Assembly (NCBI GenBank): GCA_964455285.1
Contig: CAYVVG010000012.1
Coordinates: 1 to 64,000, forward strand
Length of the DNA stretch: 64,000 nt
Origin: CAIVAT01 sp964455285
GTDB taxonomy: Bacteria > Bacteroidota > Bacteroidia > Bacteroidales > FEN-979
Direction: 5' to 3'
The notes under the pieces were generated by a model. It had not been told where the DNA came from and made no database searches. It saw nothing but the letters and a program-made list of their open reading frames with translations. The position numbers were made by a program, and so were the translations under genes. This document shows, one piece after another, positions 51,781 to 59,670 of the stretch; within the stretch, counting starts at the first letter, position 1, and each line of letters starts with the position of its first letter.

Positions 51781-53418
51781 ATGAGATATTTTCTGTCATT
51801 CGTGTTCATCCTTCTCCCCGGAATGTTCCTTCTCGGGCAGGGCCGCGGGGAGATCCGTGAAGGCCAGGTCTCCTATGTTTCGTCACGCAATGTGTATGTG
51901 AAATTCGCATCGACCGGGGGCATCGAACCGGGCGATACCCTGTTTGTTCTCAGCGGCGGCCAACCGGTTCCGGCTCTGGTGGTCAGGGAGTTGTCGTCCA
52001 TTTCATGTGTCGGCGAACCGGTCGGCGATCACCGGTTCACCGCCGGCGACCGGCTGGTGACGGCAATTAAAGAGAAAAAAGCCGTCACCCCTGCCATTCC
52101 GGAGCCTGTTCCCGTTCCGGAGAAAGCGGCAGCCCCCGCCTCCACCGTCACCCGGCCCGCATCATCACCCCGATCGGTGGAACCAGCTTTGAGTGGTTAT
52201 CTGTCGGCAGCATCCACCTTCTACCTTTCCGGCAAGTCAGAGGCATCGCAGCGGCTGAGGTACACCCTGTCGATGAACCTGACAAACATCGGCGGGTCGC
52301 GGTTATCGGCCGAAACCTACCTCGTTTTTGCTCACCGGCCGGGTCGGTGGGAGCCGATCGGCAGCAACCTGTTCAATGGCCTGAAGGTCTACAGCCTGGC
52401 GTTGAAATACGACATCCATCCGCGTCATCGCTTCTGGCTCGGGCGACGGGTAAATCCCCGGATCGCGAATGCCGGCGCCGTCGACGGGTTGCAGTATGAA
52501 TTTAAAACCGGCTCCTTCACCCTCGGCCTGGTTGCCGGACTGAGGCCACGAATGGCCGATTACGGCTTTGATTCCAGGCTGCTGCAGGCGGGAGGGTACC
52601 TGGGGCACGACTTTGCCGGGCGGTACGGCAGCATGCAAACCACGCTGGCGTTCCTGAACCAGGCGAACGACGGCCGCACTGACCGGCGTTTTGCCTACCT
52701 GCAGCACAGCAACTCGCTGGTGAAGAATCTCTTCTTTTTCGGGTCGGCCGAGGCGGAGGTGTACCGCGTCAAAGCGGATCTCACCGATACAGCCGCAGGC
52801 GGTGATACCGTGTACCGGAAAACCGCCTCCCCTTCCCTCTCCAACCTGTATCTATCGCTGCGTTACCGGCCCCTGAGGCAATTGTCCGTTTCGGTCTCGT
52901 ACAGCGAACGGAAGAACATCATCTATTACAGCATTTACCGTAACCTCGTGGAACAACTCCTGGAGTCGGCGACGGTCCGCGGGTTTGTTCTGCAACTGAC
53001 CGGGCAGCCCGCCAAACCATTGACACTGGGGGTCCAGGCCGGCTACCGGAATGAAAAAGGCGACCTCCGGCCGACTAAGAATTTTTACGGATACGCCACT
53101 TACCGCAGCCTGCCCGGGATCGGTGCAGACTTCACCCTGTCGGCCACCCTGGTCGAAACCGTTTACCTGTCGGGCGGGATATACAGCGCAGGGCTTTTCA
53201 AAGACTTTGCAACGGGCAAGGTGTCGGCAGGGCTGAACTACCGGTATATCCGGTACAAGTTTCCCCAAACCGGGTTTAACCAGGTTCAGCACATGGGAGA
53301 AATCAGCCTGAACTGGCGGATGGCACGGAAATTCTACCTGGGACTGAACGGGGAGGCGACCTTTGATTCCCGGTCGACCGGAAGCCGCATCTATGTCAAT
53401 CTGACCCACCGGTTCTGA
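51781..53418 (+). CDS. Outer-membrane beta-barrel with N-terminal periplasmic domain (putative porin of a cytochrome conduit)
   Basis: 545 residues with a signal peptide. Residues about 20-105 form a small beta domain (GEIREGQVSYVSSRNVYVKFASTGGIEPGD in part), then a Pro/Ala-rich linker (residues 106-140). From about 142 to the end there are repeated amphipathic strands, and the last residues (IYVNLTHRF) end in Phe as barrel proteins do. Position right after two multihaem cytochromes suggests a porin that holds a cytochrome through the outer membrane, as in porin-cytochrome conduits. Sequence similarity to known conduit porins cannot be judged by eye. Confidence 0.75.
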   Translation: MRYFLSFVFILLPGMFLLGQGRGEIREGQVSYVSSRNVYVKFASTGGIEPGDTLFVLSGGQPVPALVVRELSSISCVGEPVGDHRFTAGDRLVTAIKEKKAVTPAIPEPVPVPEKAAAPASTVTRPASSPRSVEPALSGYLSAASTFYLSGKSEASQRLRYTLSMNLTNIGGSRLSAETYLVFAHRPGRWEPIGSNLFNGLKVYSLALKYDIHPRHRFWLGRRVNPRIANAGAVDGLQYEFKTGSFTLGLVAGLRPRMADYGFDSRLLQAGGYLGHDFAGRYGSMQTTLAFLNQANDGRTDRRFAYLQHSNSLVKNLFFFGSAEAEVYRVKADLTDTAAGGDTVYRKTASPSLSNLYLSLRYRPLRQLSVSVSYSERKNIIYYSIYRNLVEQLLESATVRGFVLQLTGQPAKPLTLGVQAGYRNEKGDLRPTKNFYGYATYRSLPGIGADFTLSATLVETVYLSGGIYSAGLFKDFATGKVSAGLNYRYIRYKFPQTGFNQVQHMGEISLNWRMARKFYLGLNGEATFDSRSTGSRIYVNLTHRF

Positions 53419-53468
53419 ACTGCCCGGGCACTTGACCGGGCACCTCAGGGGGAGAAAGGTTAAATCAG

Positions 53469-53476
53469 TATCTTTG
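53469..53476 (+). promoter_or_regulatory. Promoter -7 element
   Basis: TATCTTTG matches TAnnTTTG, 32 bp before the ATG at 53509. It may give the OB-fold-like gene its own transcript. Confidence 0.45.
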
Positions 53477-53508
53477 CCGTCCGTTTAAAAATCAGAAAAA
53501 TCAGATTC

Positions 53509-54231
53509 ATGAAAAAGAACAAGATCGTCATCACCGCTGTACTGCTTCTGCTGGGCGTCCTATTTGTGGTCACCACCTGTTATCGCACAGGCTCCCCGAA
53601 GAAGACATTACCGCCGGGCACACACGGGGCGATTATCAAGGAGGTGATCCAGACGAGCAATTACACATACCTCAACGTGGCGGAGGAGGACAAGGAGTAC
53701 TGGATGGCGGTGGTAAGGACCGACGTCAAACCGGGCGATTCGGTATATTACACCAAGTCATACGAGATGCAGAATTTCACCAGCCGCGAACTTGGCCGGA
53801 CCTTCCCTTCCATCCAGTTCGTGCAGGACCCGAGCAGCCATCTCGCTCCTGTGGCTCCCGTTTCGAACCAGCCCCTCACCCCCAAAAAAGTCGAGGTGAA
53901 GCGATGGTCGGAGATTTCGGTCACCACACCTCCCGGCGGGATAACCCTTGAAAGCCTTTATAAAAATCCCGCATCCTATGCCGGGAAAAAAGTCATACTC
54001 CGGGGAGTGGTCACCCGGTTCAACGATCAGATCATGGGCCGGAACTGGGCGCATATCCAGGACGGTACGGGATGGAATGAGAAATTCGACCTGACGGTGA
54101 CCACGAACGACAGTGTCGCGGTGGGACGAACCGCGACATTCACGGGCGTCGTTGCGCTGAACAAGGATTTCGGTTCGGGTTACTTTTACGACGTGATCTT
54201 GGAGGAGGCCCGGGTATCCGACGTCCAATAG
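53509..54231 (+). CDS. Membrane-anchored or lipoprotein OB-fold-like protein
   Basis: 240 residues. The N-terminal hydrophobic segment (IVITAVLLLLGVLFVVTTC) ends in Cys24, but VTTC is a poor lipobox, so it may be a simple anchor. The C-terminal part (LYKNPASYAGKKVILRGVVTRFNDQIMG in part, NWAHIQDGTG, ATFTGVVALNKDFGSGYFYDVILEEA in part) resembles OB-fold domains of the nucleic-acid-binding-like periplasmic type, often found near multihaem cytochromes. Its role is unknown. It follows the barrel gene by 90 bp. Confidence 0.75.
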   Translation: MKKNKIVITAVLLLLGVLFVVTTCYRTGSPKKTLPPGTHGAIIKEVIQTSNYTYLNVAEEDKEYWMAVVRTDVKPGDSVYYTKSYEMQNFTSRELGRTFPSIQFVQDPSSHLAPVAPVSNQPLTPKKVEVKRWSEISVTTPPGGITLESLYKNPASYAGKKVILRGVVTRFNDQIMGRNWAHIQDGTGWNEKFDLTVTTNDSVAVGRTATFTGVVALNKDFGSGYFYDVILEEARVSDVQ

Positions 54232-54238
54232 CCCGCCG

Positions 54239-54499
54239 TCACTCGTCACCCTTCTTCTCTTCGTCCCTGATCACCTCCACTTTCAGGTCGGCCACCATGG
54301 CGGCAACTGCCCCGACGGCGGCGAGCATGGGAGCGAAGAGGGCGCCGATCACGCCGATGGTGACCGGGATCTCCAGGTAAACATGTCCATCCTGATCCTT
54401 GATGATCAGGCGCCTGACGTTGCCCTCGTGGATCAGCTGCTTCACCTTTTCAACCAGTTCCTCGCCCCTGACACGGAATTCTTCGGAAAACTTATCCAT
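54239..54499 (-). CDS. DUF4342 domain protein
   Basis: 86 residues from the ATG at 54499. A charged helix and strand (EELVEKVKQLIHEGNVRRLIIKDQDG in part) precede a hydrophobic segment (IPVTIGVIGALFAPMLAAVGAVAAMVADL in part), the DUF4342 layout. It may associate with the membrane; function is unknown. A -7 element (54516-54523) supports the start. It is convergent with the OB-fold-like gene, 7 bp apart. Confidence 0.8.
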   Translation of the reverse strand: MDKFSEEFRVRGEELVEKVKQLIHEGNVRRLIIKDQDGHVYLEIPVTIGVIGALFAPMLAAVGAVAAMVADLKVEVIRDEEKKGDE

Positions 54500-54515
54500 A
54501 AATGGGTTATTTATA

Positions 54516-54523
54516 CAAAGGTA
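54516..54523 (-). promoter_or_regulatory. Promoter -7 element for the DUF4342 gene
   Basis: The minus strand reads TACCTTTG, matching TAnnTTTG, 16 bp before the ATG at 54499. Confidence 0.5.
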
Positions 54524-54597
54524 CAAACTGGCGGGCACATCTCATGCTTCCATTGAATCCGTCGTCCCTGCCCCCGTTCTTTTGCCAGATAATTTAT

Positions 54598-54628
54598 TTT
54601 GCAAATCCAAAAGAATTTCATAATTTCG
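54598..54628 (+). promoter_or_regulatory. rpsO promoter
   Basis: TTTG (54598-54601), a 19-bp spacer and TAATTTCG (54621-54628) fit the Bacteroidota promoter form TTTG-N19-TAnnTTTG with one mismatch. It lies 46 bp before the rpsO ATG. Confidence 0.6.
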
Positions 54629-54674
54629 CAGCCCGTTTTAAAGGCCTTTAACGTATTTATCAACAAGAAGAAAA

Positions 54675-54944
54675 ATGAATTTAGCACCCGAAGTAAAGAA
54701 GAAAGCTTTCAAGGAGTACGGAAAATCGGAGTTTGACAGCGGCTCGACCGAAGCGCAGATCGCCCTGTTCACCATGAAGATCCAGCACCTGACCGAACAC
54801 CAGAAAGTCAACAAGAAAGACATGGTCACCGAGCGTTCGCTGGTCATCATGGTCGGCAAGAGGCGCAAGTTGCTGGACTATCTCAAGAAAAAAGAAATTC
54901 AACGGTACCGTGACATCATCAAGAAACTGGGTATCCGCAAGTAA
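54675..54944 (+). CDS. rpsO: 30S ribosomal protein S15
   Basis: 89 residues, full length. Typical S15 segments are SGSTEAQIALFTMKIQHLTEH, RSLVIMVGKRRKLLDYLKK (with one base-paired variation of the usual RGLL form) and YRDIIKKLGIRK. It binds 16S rRNA early in 30S assembly. The rpsO-pnp order is widely conserved. A terminator-like hairpin (54974-55003) stands between rpsO and pnp and may set their expression ratio. Confidence 0.98.
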   Translation: MNLAPEVKKKAFKEYGKSEFDSGSTEAQIALFTMKIQHLTEHQKVNKKDMVTERSLVIMVGKRRKLLDYLKKKEIQRYRDIIKKLGIRK

Positions 54945-54973
54945 ACTTGGAATTTTTCCCCTTATTTAAATCC

Positions 54974-55003
54974 AAAAGAGGCAATGTGAAAATTGCCTCT
55001 TTT
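54974..55003 (+). terminator. Hairpin terminator or attenuator between rpsO and pnp
   Basis: A perfect 12-bp stem (AAAAGAGGCAAT and its complement) with a 6-base loop ends in TTTT. It could stop most rpsO transcripts, in both directions in principle, or act as a processing site for the rpsO-pnp mRNA. Confidence 0.75.
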
Positions 55004-55024
55004 ACTATCTGAAAGCTAGAAAAG

Positions 55025-57220
55025 ATGAATGGAATAATAAAAACCTTCAACCTGCCCGATGGTCGGGAGGTCATGATCGAAACCGGCAAGCTGGCCAAGC
55101 AGGCCGACGGCTCCGTGGTTGTCAAGATGGGCGATACCATGTTGCTCGCCACCGTGGTTGCCATGCAGGATGCCAAGGAGAATGTCGATTTCATGCCGTT
55201 AACCGTTGAATACCGTGAAAAATATGCTGCCGCCGGACGTTTCCCGGGTGGCTTTTTCAAGCGTGAAGCGCGTCCGTCGGACTACGAGATCCTCATCTCG
55301 CGGCTCATCGACCGTGCCCTGCGCCCGCTTTTTCCCGACGATTTTCACGCCGAAGTCCAGGTGATCGTAACCCTGATCTCGGCCGACACCAACTTCCTGC
55401 CCGATGCCCTCGCCTGCCTGGCGGCTTCCTCGGCACTGACGGTCAGCAACATTCCCTTCCACGGACCGATCTCGGAGGTGCGCGTCGCCCGCATCGACGG
55501 CCAGCTGGTGATCAACCCCACCATCGATTCGATGACCAATGCCGACATCGACATCATCGTGGCAGCTTCGATGAAGGACATTGTGATGGTCGAGGGTGAG
55601 ATGAAAGAGGTATCCGAAGACGACATGGTGGAAGCGATCCGATTCGCCCACGAAGCCATTAAAGTGCAGTGCCGCATCCAGACCGAACTCGGCGACCTGG
55701 TCGAGAAGTCGAAGACCAAGCGTGAATACTGTCACGAGGTGAACGATCCGGCCTTTAAAGAACGGGTGCGCCAGGCCACGTACGGAAAGATTTATGAGAT
55801 GGCTTCTGCCGGCATCGCCAACAAGCAGGAGCGGAAGCGGATCCTCGATTCGATCAAGGAGGACTTTGTTGCCACCCTGACCGAAGAGGAACTCGCGGCA
55901 ACCGCACCCATGCTCGGGCGTTATTATCATGATATTGAGAAGGAAGCCATCCGCAATGCCACGATGGACAAACGCCGGCGGGTCGACGGTCGCGGGCTCG
56001 ACGAGATCCGTCCGATCTGGTCAGAGGTTGACTATCTCCCGGCCGCTCATGGTTCGGCGATCTTCACCCGCGGTGAAACACAGTCGCTGACCACGGTGAC
56101 ACTCGGCACCAAACTGGACCAGCAGTCCATCGACGGCGCCATCATCGAAGGCAAATCCAGTTTCCTGCTACATTACAACTTTCCCTCTTTCGCCACCGGC
56201 GAAGTGAAACCCATCCGGAGCACGGGCCGCCGCGAGATCGGCCACGGCAACCTGGCCCTCAGGGCGCTGAAAAGCGTGATCCCGCAGGAGCCCGAAAACC
56301 TTTACACCATCCGCGTGGTTTCCGATATCCTCGAATCCAACGGCAGTTCTTCCATGGCCACTGTGTGCGCGGGAACGCTGGCTCTGATGGACGCCGGTAT
56401 CAAGATCGCAAAGCCCGTGTCGGGGATCGCCATGGGGCTCATCACCGACAGCAAACGGTACGTCGTCCTTTCCGATATCCTGGGCGATGAAGACCACCTG
56501 GGCGACATGGACTTCAAGGTATGCGGCACCCGTGACGGCATCACCGCCTGCCAGATGGACATCAAGGTAGACGGCCTTTCGTATGACATCCTCCGCGAAG
56601 CGCTTGCCCAGGCACGCCAGGGCAGGATGTTCATCCTCGGGGAGATGCAGAAGACCATCGCCGAACCGAGGGAAGATTTCAAACCCTTCGTTCCCAGGAT
56701 ATTCCAGATGAAGGTTCCGAAGGAATTCATCGGCGCCATCATCGGACCGGGAGGTAAGGTGATCCAGGAGATGCAGCGCGAAACCGGTACGACCATCGTC
56801 ATCGAAGAGATCGGCGATTTTGGTGTGGTCGATATCGTGGCCGACAACCTCGAGGCCCGTAACAAGGTGATCGAGAAGATCAAGCGGATCGCTTCCGTAC
56901 CCGAGGTGGGAGAGATCTACAAAGGCAAAGTGAAGAATATTCAGTCGTTCGGCGCTTTCATCGAGATCCTTCCCAACCAGGACGGCCTTCTTCACATTTC
57001 GGAGATCGACTGGAAACGGCTCGAGAAGGTGGAAGAGGCCCTGAAAGTGGGCGACGAAGTAGAGGTGAAGCTGATCGATGTGGACCAGAAGACCGGCAAG
57101 CTGAAACTCTCCCGCCGTATCCTGCTCCCGAAACCGGAGGGCTATGTGGAGAAGAGGCACGAGCCGAGGCCCGATCGCGGGCACGGGCACGGCGGCGAAA
57201 ACCGCGGCCCCAGAAATTAA
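55025..57220 (+). CDS. pnp: Polyribonucleotide nucleotidyltransferase (PNPase)
   Basis: 731 residues. Two RNase PH-like domains are present (first with GRFPGGFFKREARPSDYEIL in part; second with RGETQSLTTVTLGT and GIAMGLI), then a KH domain (KEFIGAIIGPGGKVIQEMQ) and an S1 domain (GEIYKGKVKNIQSFGAFIE). The C-terminus is a short Gly/His/Arg-rich tail (RPDRGHGHGGENRGPRN). It degrades RNA 3' to 5' by phosphorolysis. It probably shares a transcript with rpsO and may read through to rpoD 68 bp downstream. Confidence 0.98.
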   Translation: MNGIIKTFNLPDGREVMIETGKLAKQADGSVVVKMGDTMLLATVVAMQDAKENVDFMPLTVEYREKYAAAGRFPGGFFKREARPSDYEILISRLIDRALRPLFPDDFHAEVQVIVTLISADTNFLPDALACLAASSALTVSNIPFHGPISEVRVARIDGQLVINPTIDSMTNADIDIIVAASMKDIVMVEGEMKEVSEDDMVEAIRFAHEAIKVQCRIQTELGDLVEKSKTKREYCHEVNDPAFKERVRQATYGKIYEMASAGIANKQERKRILDSIKEDFVATLTEEELAATAPMLGRYYHDIEKEAIRNATMDKRRRVDGRGLDEIRPIWSEVDYLPAAHGSAIFTRGETQSLTTVTLGTKLDQQSIDGAIIEGKSSFLLHYNFPSFATGEVKPIRSTGRREIGHGNLALRALKSVIPQEPENLYTIRVVSDILESNGSSSMATVCAGTLALMDAGIKIAKPVSGIAMGLITDSKRYVVLSDILGDEDHLGDMDFKVCGTRDGITACQMDIKVDGLSYDILREALAQARQGRMFILGEMQKTIAEPREDFKPFVPRIFQMKVPKEFIGAIIGPGGKVIQEMQRETGTTIVIEEIGDFGVVDIVADNLEARNKVIEKIKRIASVPEVGEIYKGKVKNIQSFGAFIEILPNQDGLLHISEIDWKRLEKVEEALKVGDEVEVKLIDVDQKTGKLKLSRRILLPKPEGYVEKRHEPRPDRGHGHGGENRGPRN

Positions 57221-57288
57221 TTCCGGCGTAACCCGCCTTAGATTTTTACGTAGACTGGACCATCCATCAGACACTTAATCCGGTTCTC

Positions 57289-58152
57289 ATGAGGCAGCTT
57301 AAAATTACCAAGCAGGTTACCAACCGTGAAACTGCATCGCTCGACAAGTACCTGCAGGAGATCGGGAAAGTGGAACTGATCACCGCCGACGAAGAGGTGT
57401 CGCTCGCCCAGAGGATCAAACAGGGCGATATGGCAGCCCTGGAAAAGCTTACCAAGGCCAACCTCCGCTTCGTCGTTTCGGTATCCAAGCAGTACCAGAA
57501 CCAGGGCCTGAGCCTCCCCGACCTGATCAACGAAGGAAACCTCGGACTGATCAAAGCAGCCCAGCGTTTCGACGAAACACGCGGGTTTAAATTCATCTCC
57601 TATGCCGTTTGGTGGATCCGCCAGTCGATTCTCCAGGCGCTGGCCGAACAATCGCGCATCGTACGTCTTCCGCTGAACAAGATCGGCTCGATCAACAAGA
57701 TCAACAAAGCCTACGCCCAACTGGAACAGAAATACGAACGGGAACCCAACGCGGGAGAGATTGCATTCCTGCTGGAAGTATCTGAAAACGAGGTTAAAGA
57801 GTCGATGCGCAACTCGGGAAGGCATGTCTCCATGGATGCCCCCCTGGTCCAGGACGAGGACAACACCATGTACGACGTCCTTCGCAGCGAAGAGAACACC
57901 ACCCCCGACAACGGCCTGCTGTACGAGTCACTTAAAAAAGAGATTGAACGAGCCGTTTCCACGCTCACACAGCGGGAAGCCGACGTAGTTCGCCTGTACT
58001 TCGGGCTGAATGGAAGTCATCCCATGACCCTCGAAGAAATTGGCGAAAAGTTTGACCTCACCCGCGAACGGGTCCGGCAGATCAAGGAAAAAGCCATCCG
58101 GCGGCTCAAGCACACGTCAAGGAGCAAGATTCTGAAGACTTATCTGGGGTGA
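57289..58152 (+). CDS. rpoD: Primary RNA polymerase sigma factor (sigma-70, short Bacteroidota form)
   Basis: 287 residues, lacking region 1.1, as primary sigma factors of this phylum do. Region 1.2 is SLDKYLQEIGKVELIT, region 2 has NLRFVVSVSKQYQNQGLSLPDLINEGNLGLIKAA (in part) and RFDETRGFKFISYAVWWIRQSI (in part), and region 4 ends with TLEEIGEKFDLTRERVRQIKEKA (in part). It recognises the TTTG/TAnnTTTG promoters seen across the window. An octamer array begins at its stop codon. Confidence 0.96.
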   Translation: MRQLKITKQVTNRETASLDKYLQEIGKVELITADEEVSLAQRIKQGDMAALEKLTKANLRFVVSVSKQYQNQGLSLPDLINEGNLGLIKAAQRFDETRGFKFISYAVWWIRQSILQALAEQSRIVRLPLNKIGSINKINKAYAQLEQKYEREPNAGEIAFLLEVSENEVKESMRNSGRHVSMDAPLVQDEDNTMYDVLRSEENTTPDNGLLYESLKKEIERAVSTLTQREADVVRLYFGLNGSHPMTLEEIGEKFDLTRERVRQIKEKAIRRLKHTSRSKILKTYLG

Positions 58153-58203
58153 CGGCGTGACGGTGTGACGACGTGACAGCGTGACGGCGTGACGGCGTGA
58201 CGA
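58149..58203 (+). repeat. Octamer tandem repeat GTGACGGC
   Basis: Nearly seven units of GTGACGGC with single-base variants (GTGACGGT, GTGACGAC, GTGACAGC). The first unit overlaps the rpoD stop codon and the array runs to within 30 bp of rpe. Confidence 0.95.
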
Positions 58204-58231
58204 AGAAACAACCGTAAATCGGAAAACGTAA

Positions 58232-58882
58232 ATGGCCATCATAGCTCCATCCCTGTTGTCAGCCGATTTTCTCAATCTGGGCAGGGATGTAGAGATGCTC
58301 AACCGGAGCGAGGCGGAGTGGTACCATCTCGACATCATGGACGGGCTCTTTGTCCCCAACATCACTTTCGGATTCTCCGTGATCAGCCAGATACGCAGGG
58401 TCACCACCAGGATCCTCGATGTTCACCTGATGATCGTCGATCCCGTCAGGTACCTCGAGCGGTTCAGGAAAGCGGGTGCCGACATCATCAGCATCCATGC
58501 CGAAGCTTGCGACGACCCGGCTTCGGCGCTCAGGACCATCCGCGAACTGGGAGCCCGCGCCGGGATCGTGATCAACCCGGAAACCCCTGTACATTCCATC
58601 AGCGAAATAATCGGCCTGGCCGACCTGGTGCTCATCATGTCGGTGCATCCGGGATTCGGCGGGCAGTCGTTCATCCCCGGGACCATGGACAAGCTGGCCG
58701 CGGTGCGGGATCTTATCCATACCCGTAATCTGCCGGTGACCGTCGAGGTGGATGGCGGCGTAACAACCTCCAATGCCCCCTCGCTGATCGGTGCGGGCGT
58801 GGATGTACTCGTCGCCGGCAACACCATCTTCTCTTCCCCCGACCCCCTGCAGACCATCCGGCAACTGAAACAGTCAGCCTGA
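58232..58882 (+). CDS. rpe: Ribulose-phosphate 3-epimerase
   Basis: 216 residues, complete TIM barrel. Key motifs are APSLLSADFLNLG at the start, HLDIMDGLFVPN, VHLMIVDP, MSVHPGFGGQSFIP and VEVDGGVTTSNAP. It interconverts ribulose-5-phosphate and xylulose-5-phosphate in the pentose phosphate pathway. It follows rpoD across the octamer array. Confidence 0.97.
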   Translation: MAIIAPSLLSADFLNLGRDVEMLNRSEAEWYHLDIMDGLFVPNITFGFSVISQIRRVTTRILDVHLMIVDPVRYLERFRKAGADIISIHAEACDDPASALRTIRELGARAGIVINPETPVHSISEIIGLADLVLIMSVHPGFGGQSFIPGTMDKLAAVRDLIHTRNLPVTVEVDGGVTTSNAPSLIGAGVDVLVAGNTIFSSPDPLQTIRQLKQSA

Positions 58883-58951
58883 CCTTCCCGATGAAAATCT
58901 TCACGACCGGATCATTTCCGGACGGATTTGTTATATTTACAAAAAAAATGC

Positions 58952-59536
58952 ATGGATTACAGGGCGGCGCACGATTATATCACCGGCCGGCTGAAGGAGG
59001 AGCTGCATCCTTCCCTGACATACCACTGCCTGGATCACACGCTGGATGTCACTGAAGCTACCCTGCGGATTGCCGGATCGGAGAAGGCCGGGGAGCGTGA
59101 AACGCTCCTGCTGCTGACTGCGGCCGTGTACCATGACTCGGGAATGATGGTCCGTTACCAGGACCATGAGACGGCTTCGGCCGGGCTGGCCAGCGAGACC
59201 CTGCCGCAGTTCGGGTATTCGGCGGATGAGATCGGGGAGGTTAATAAGCTGATCATGGTGACCCGGCTTCCGCAACGTCCCTCCACTCCTTCCGAAATGA
59301 TCATTTGCGACGCCGACCTTGATTACCTGGGCAGGGACGATTATTTTCTGAGGGCATTCCAGTTGCAGTATGAATGGAACCGTTTCGGGATCCTCAAAAC
59401 CGACCTGAAACAGTGGCTCAGGATACAGGTCGGCTTCCTCTCCGACCATCATTATTTTACACGGTCGGCTTCCGGCCAGCGGGAGGAGACAAAACAGAAG
59501 CATCTGGCCATGCTGCTCGGGTTATGTGGAAAGTAG
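58952..59536 (+). CDS. HD domain phosphohydrolase-like protein
   Basis: 194 residues from the ATG at 58952; an upstream TTG at 58928 is less likely. The HD metal site is spread over YHCLDHTLDVT, AAVYHDSGM and a later ICDADLDYLG, with the middle YHDSG pair as the core. Such domains hydrolyse phosphodiesters or nucleotides. The substrate is unknown. It resembles small HD proteins sometimes attached to cyclase regulators, but here it is alone. An octamer array follows the stop. Confidence 0.82.
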   Translation: MDYRAAHDYITGRLKEELHPSLTYHCLDHTLDVTEATLRIAGSEKAGERETLLLLTAAVYHDSGMMVRYQDHETASAGLASETLPQFGYSADEIGEVNKLIMVTRLPQRPSTPSEMIICDADLDYLGRDDYFLRAFQLQYEWNRFGILKTDLKQWLRIQVGFLSDHHYFTRSASGQREETKQKHLAMLLGLCGK

Positions 59537-59551
59537 CGGGCCGGAGTAAAA

Positions 59552-59639
59552 GCGGACTAGCGGACTAGCGGACAAGCGGACTAGCGGACTAGCGGACAAG
59601 CGGACTAGCGGACTAGCGGACAAGCGGACTAGCGGACAG
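59552..59639 (+). repeat. Octamer tandem repeat GCGGACTA/GCGGACAA
   Basis: Eleven octamers: seven GCGGACTA, three GCGGACAA and a final GCGGACAG. They follow a strict order of two CTA-type and one CAA-type, giving a 24-bp higher-order unit. The same octamer family occurs inside dnaE (19733-19844). The array lies between the HD gene and the UspA gene, ending 31 bp before the latter's ATG. Confidence 0.97.
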
Positions 59640-59670
59640 TTTTTTTTCTGAAAGTTATAAACCAACCCAT

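Noticed and set aside
53421..53442. Terminator after the barrel gene
   Set aside because: A 7-bp TGCCCGG/CCGGGCA stem is present, but no T tract follows.
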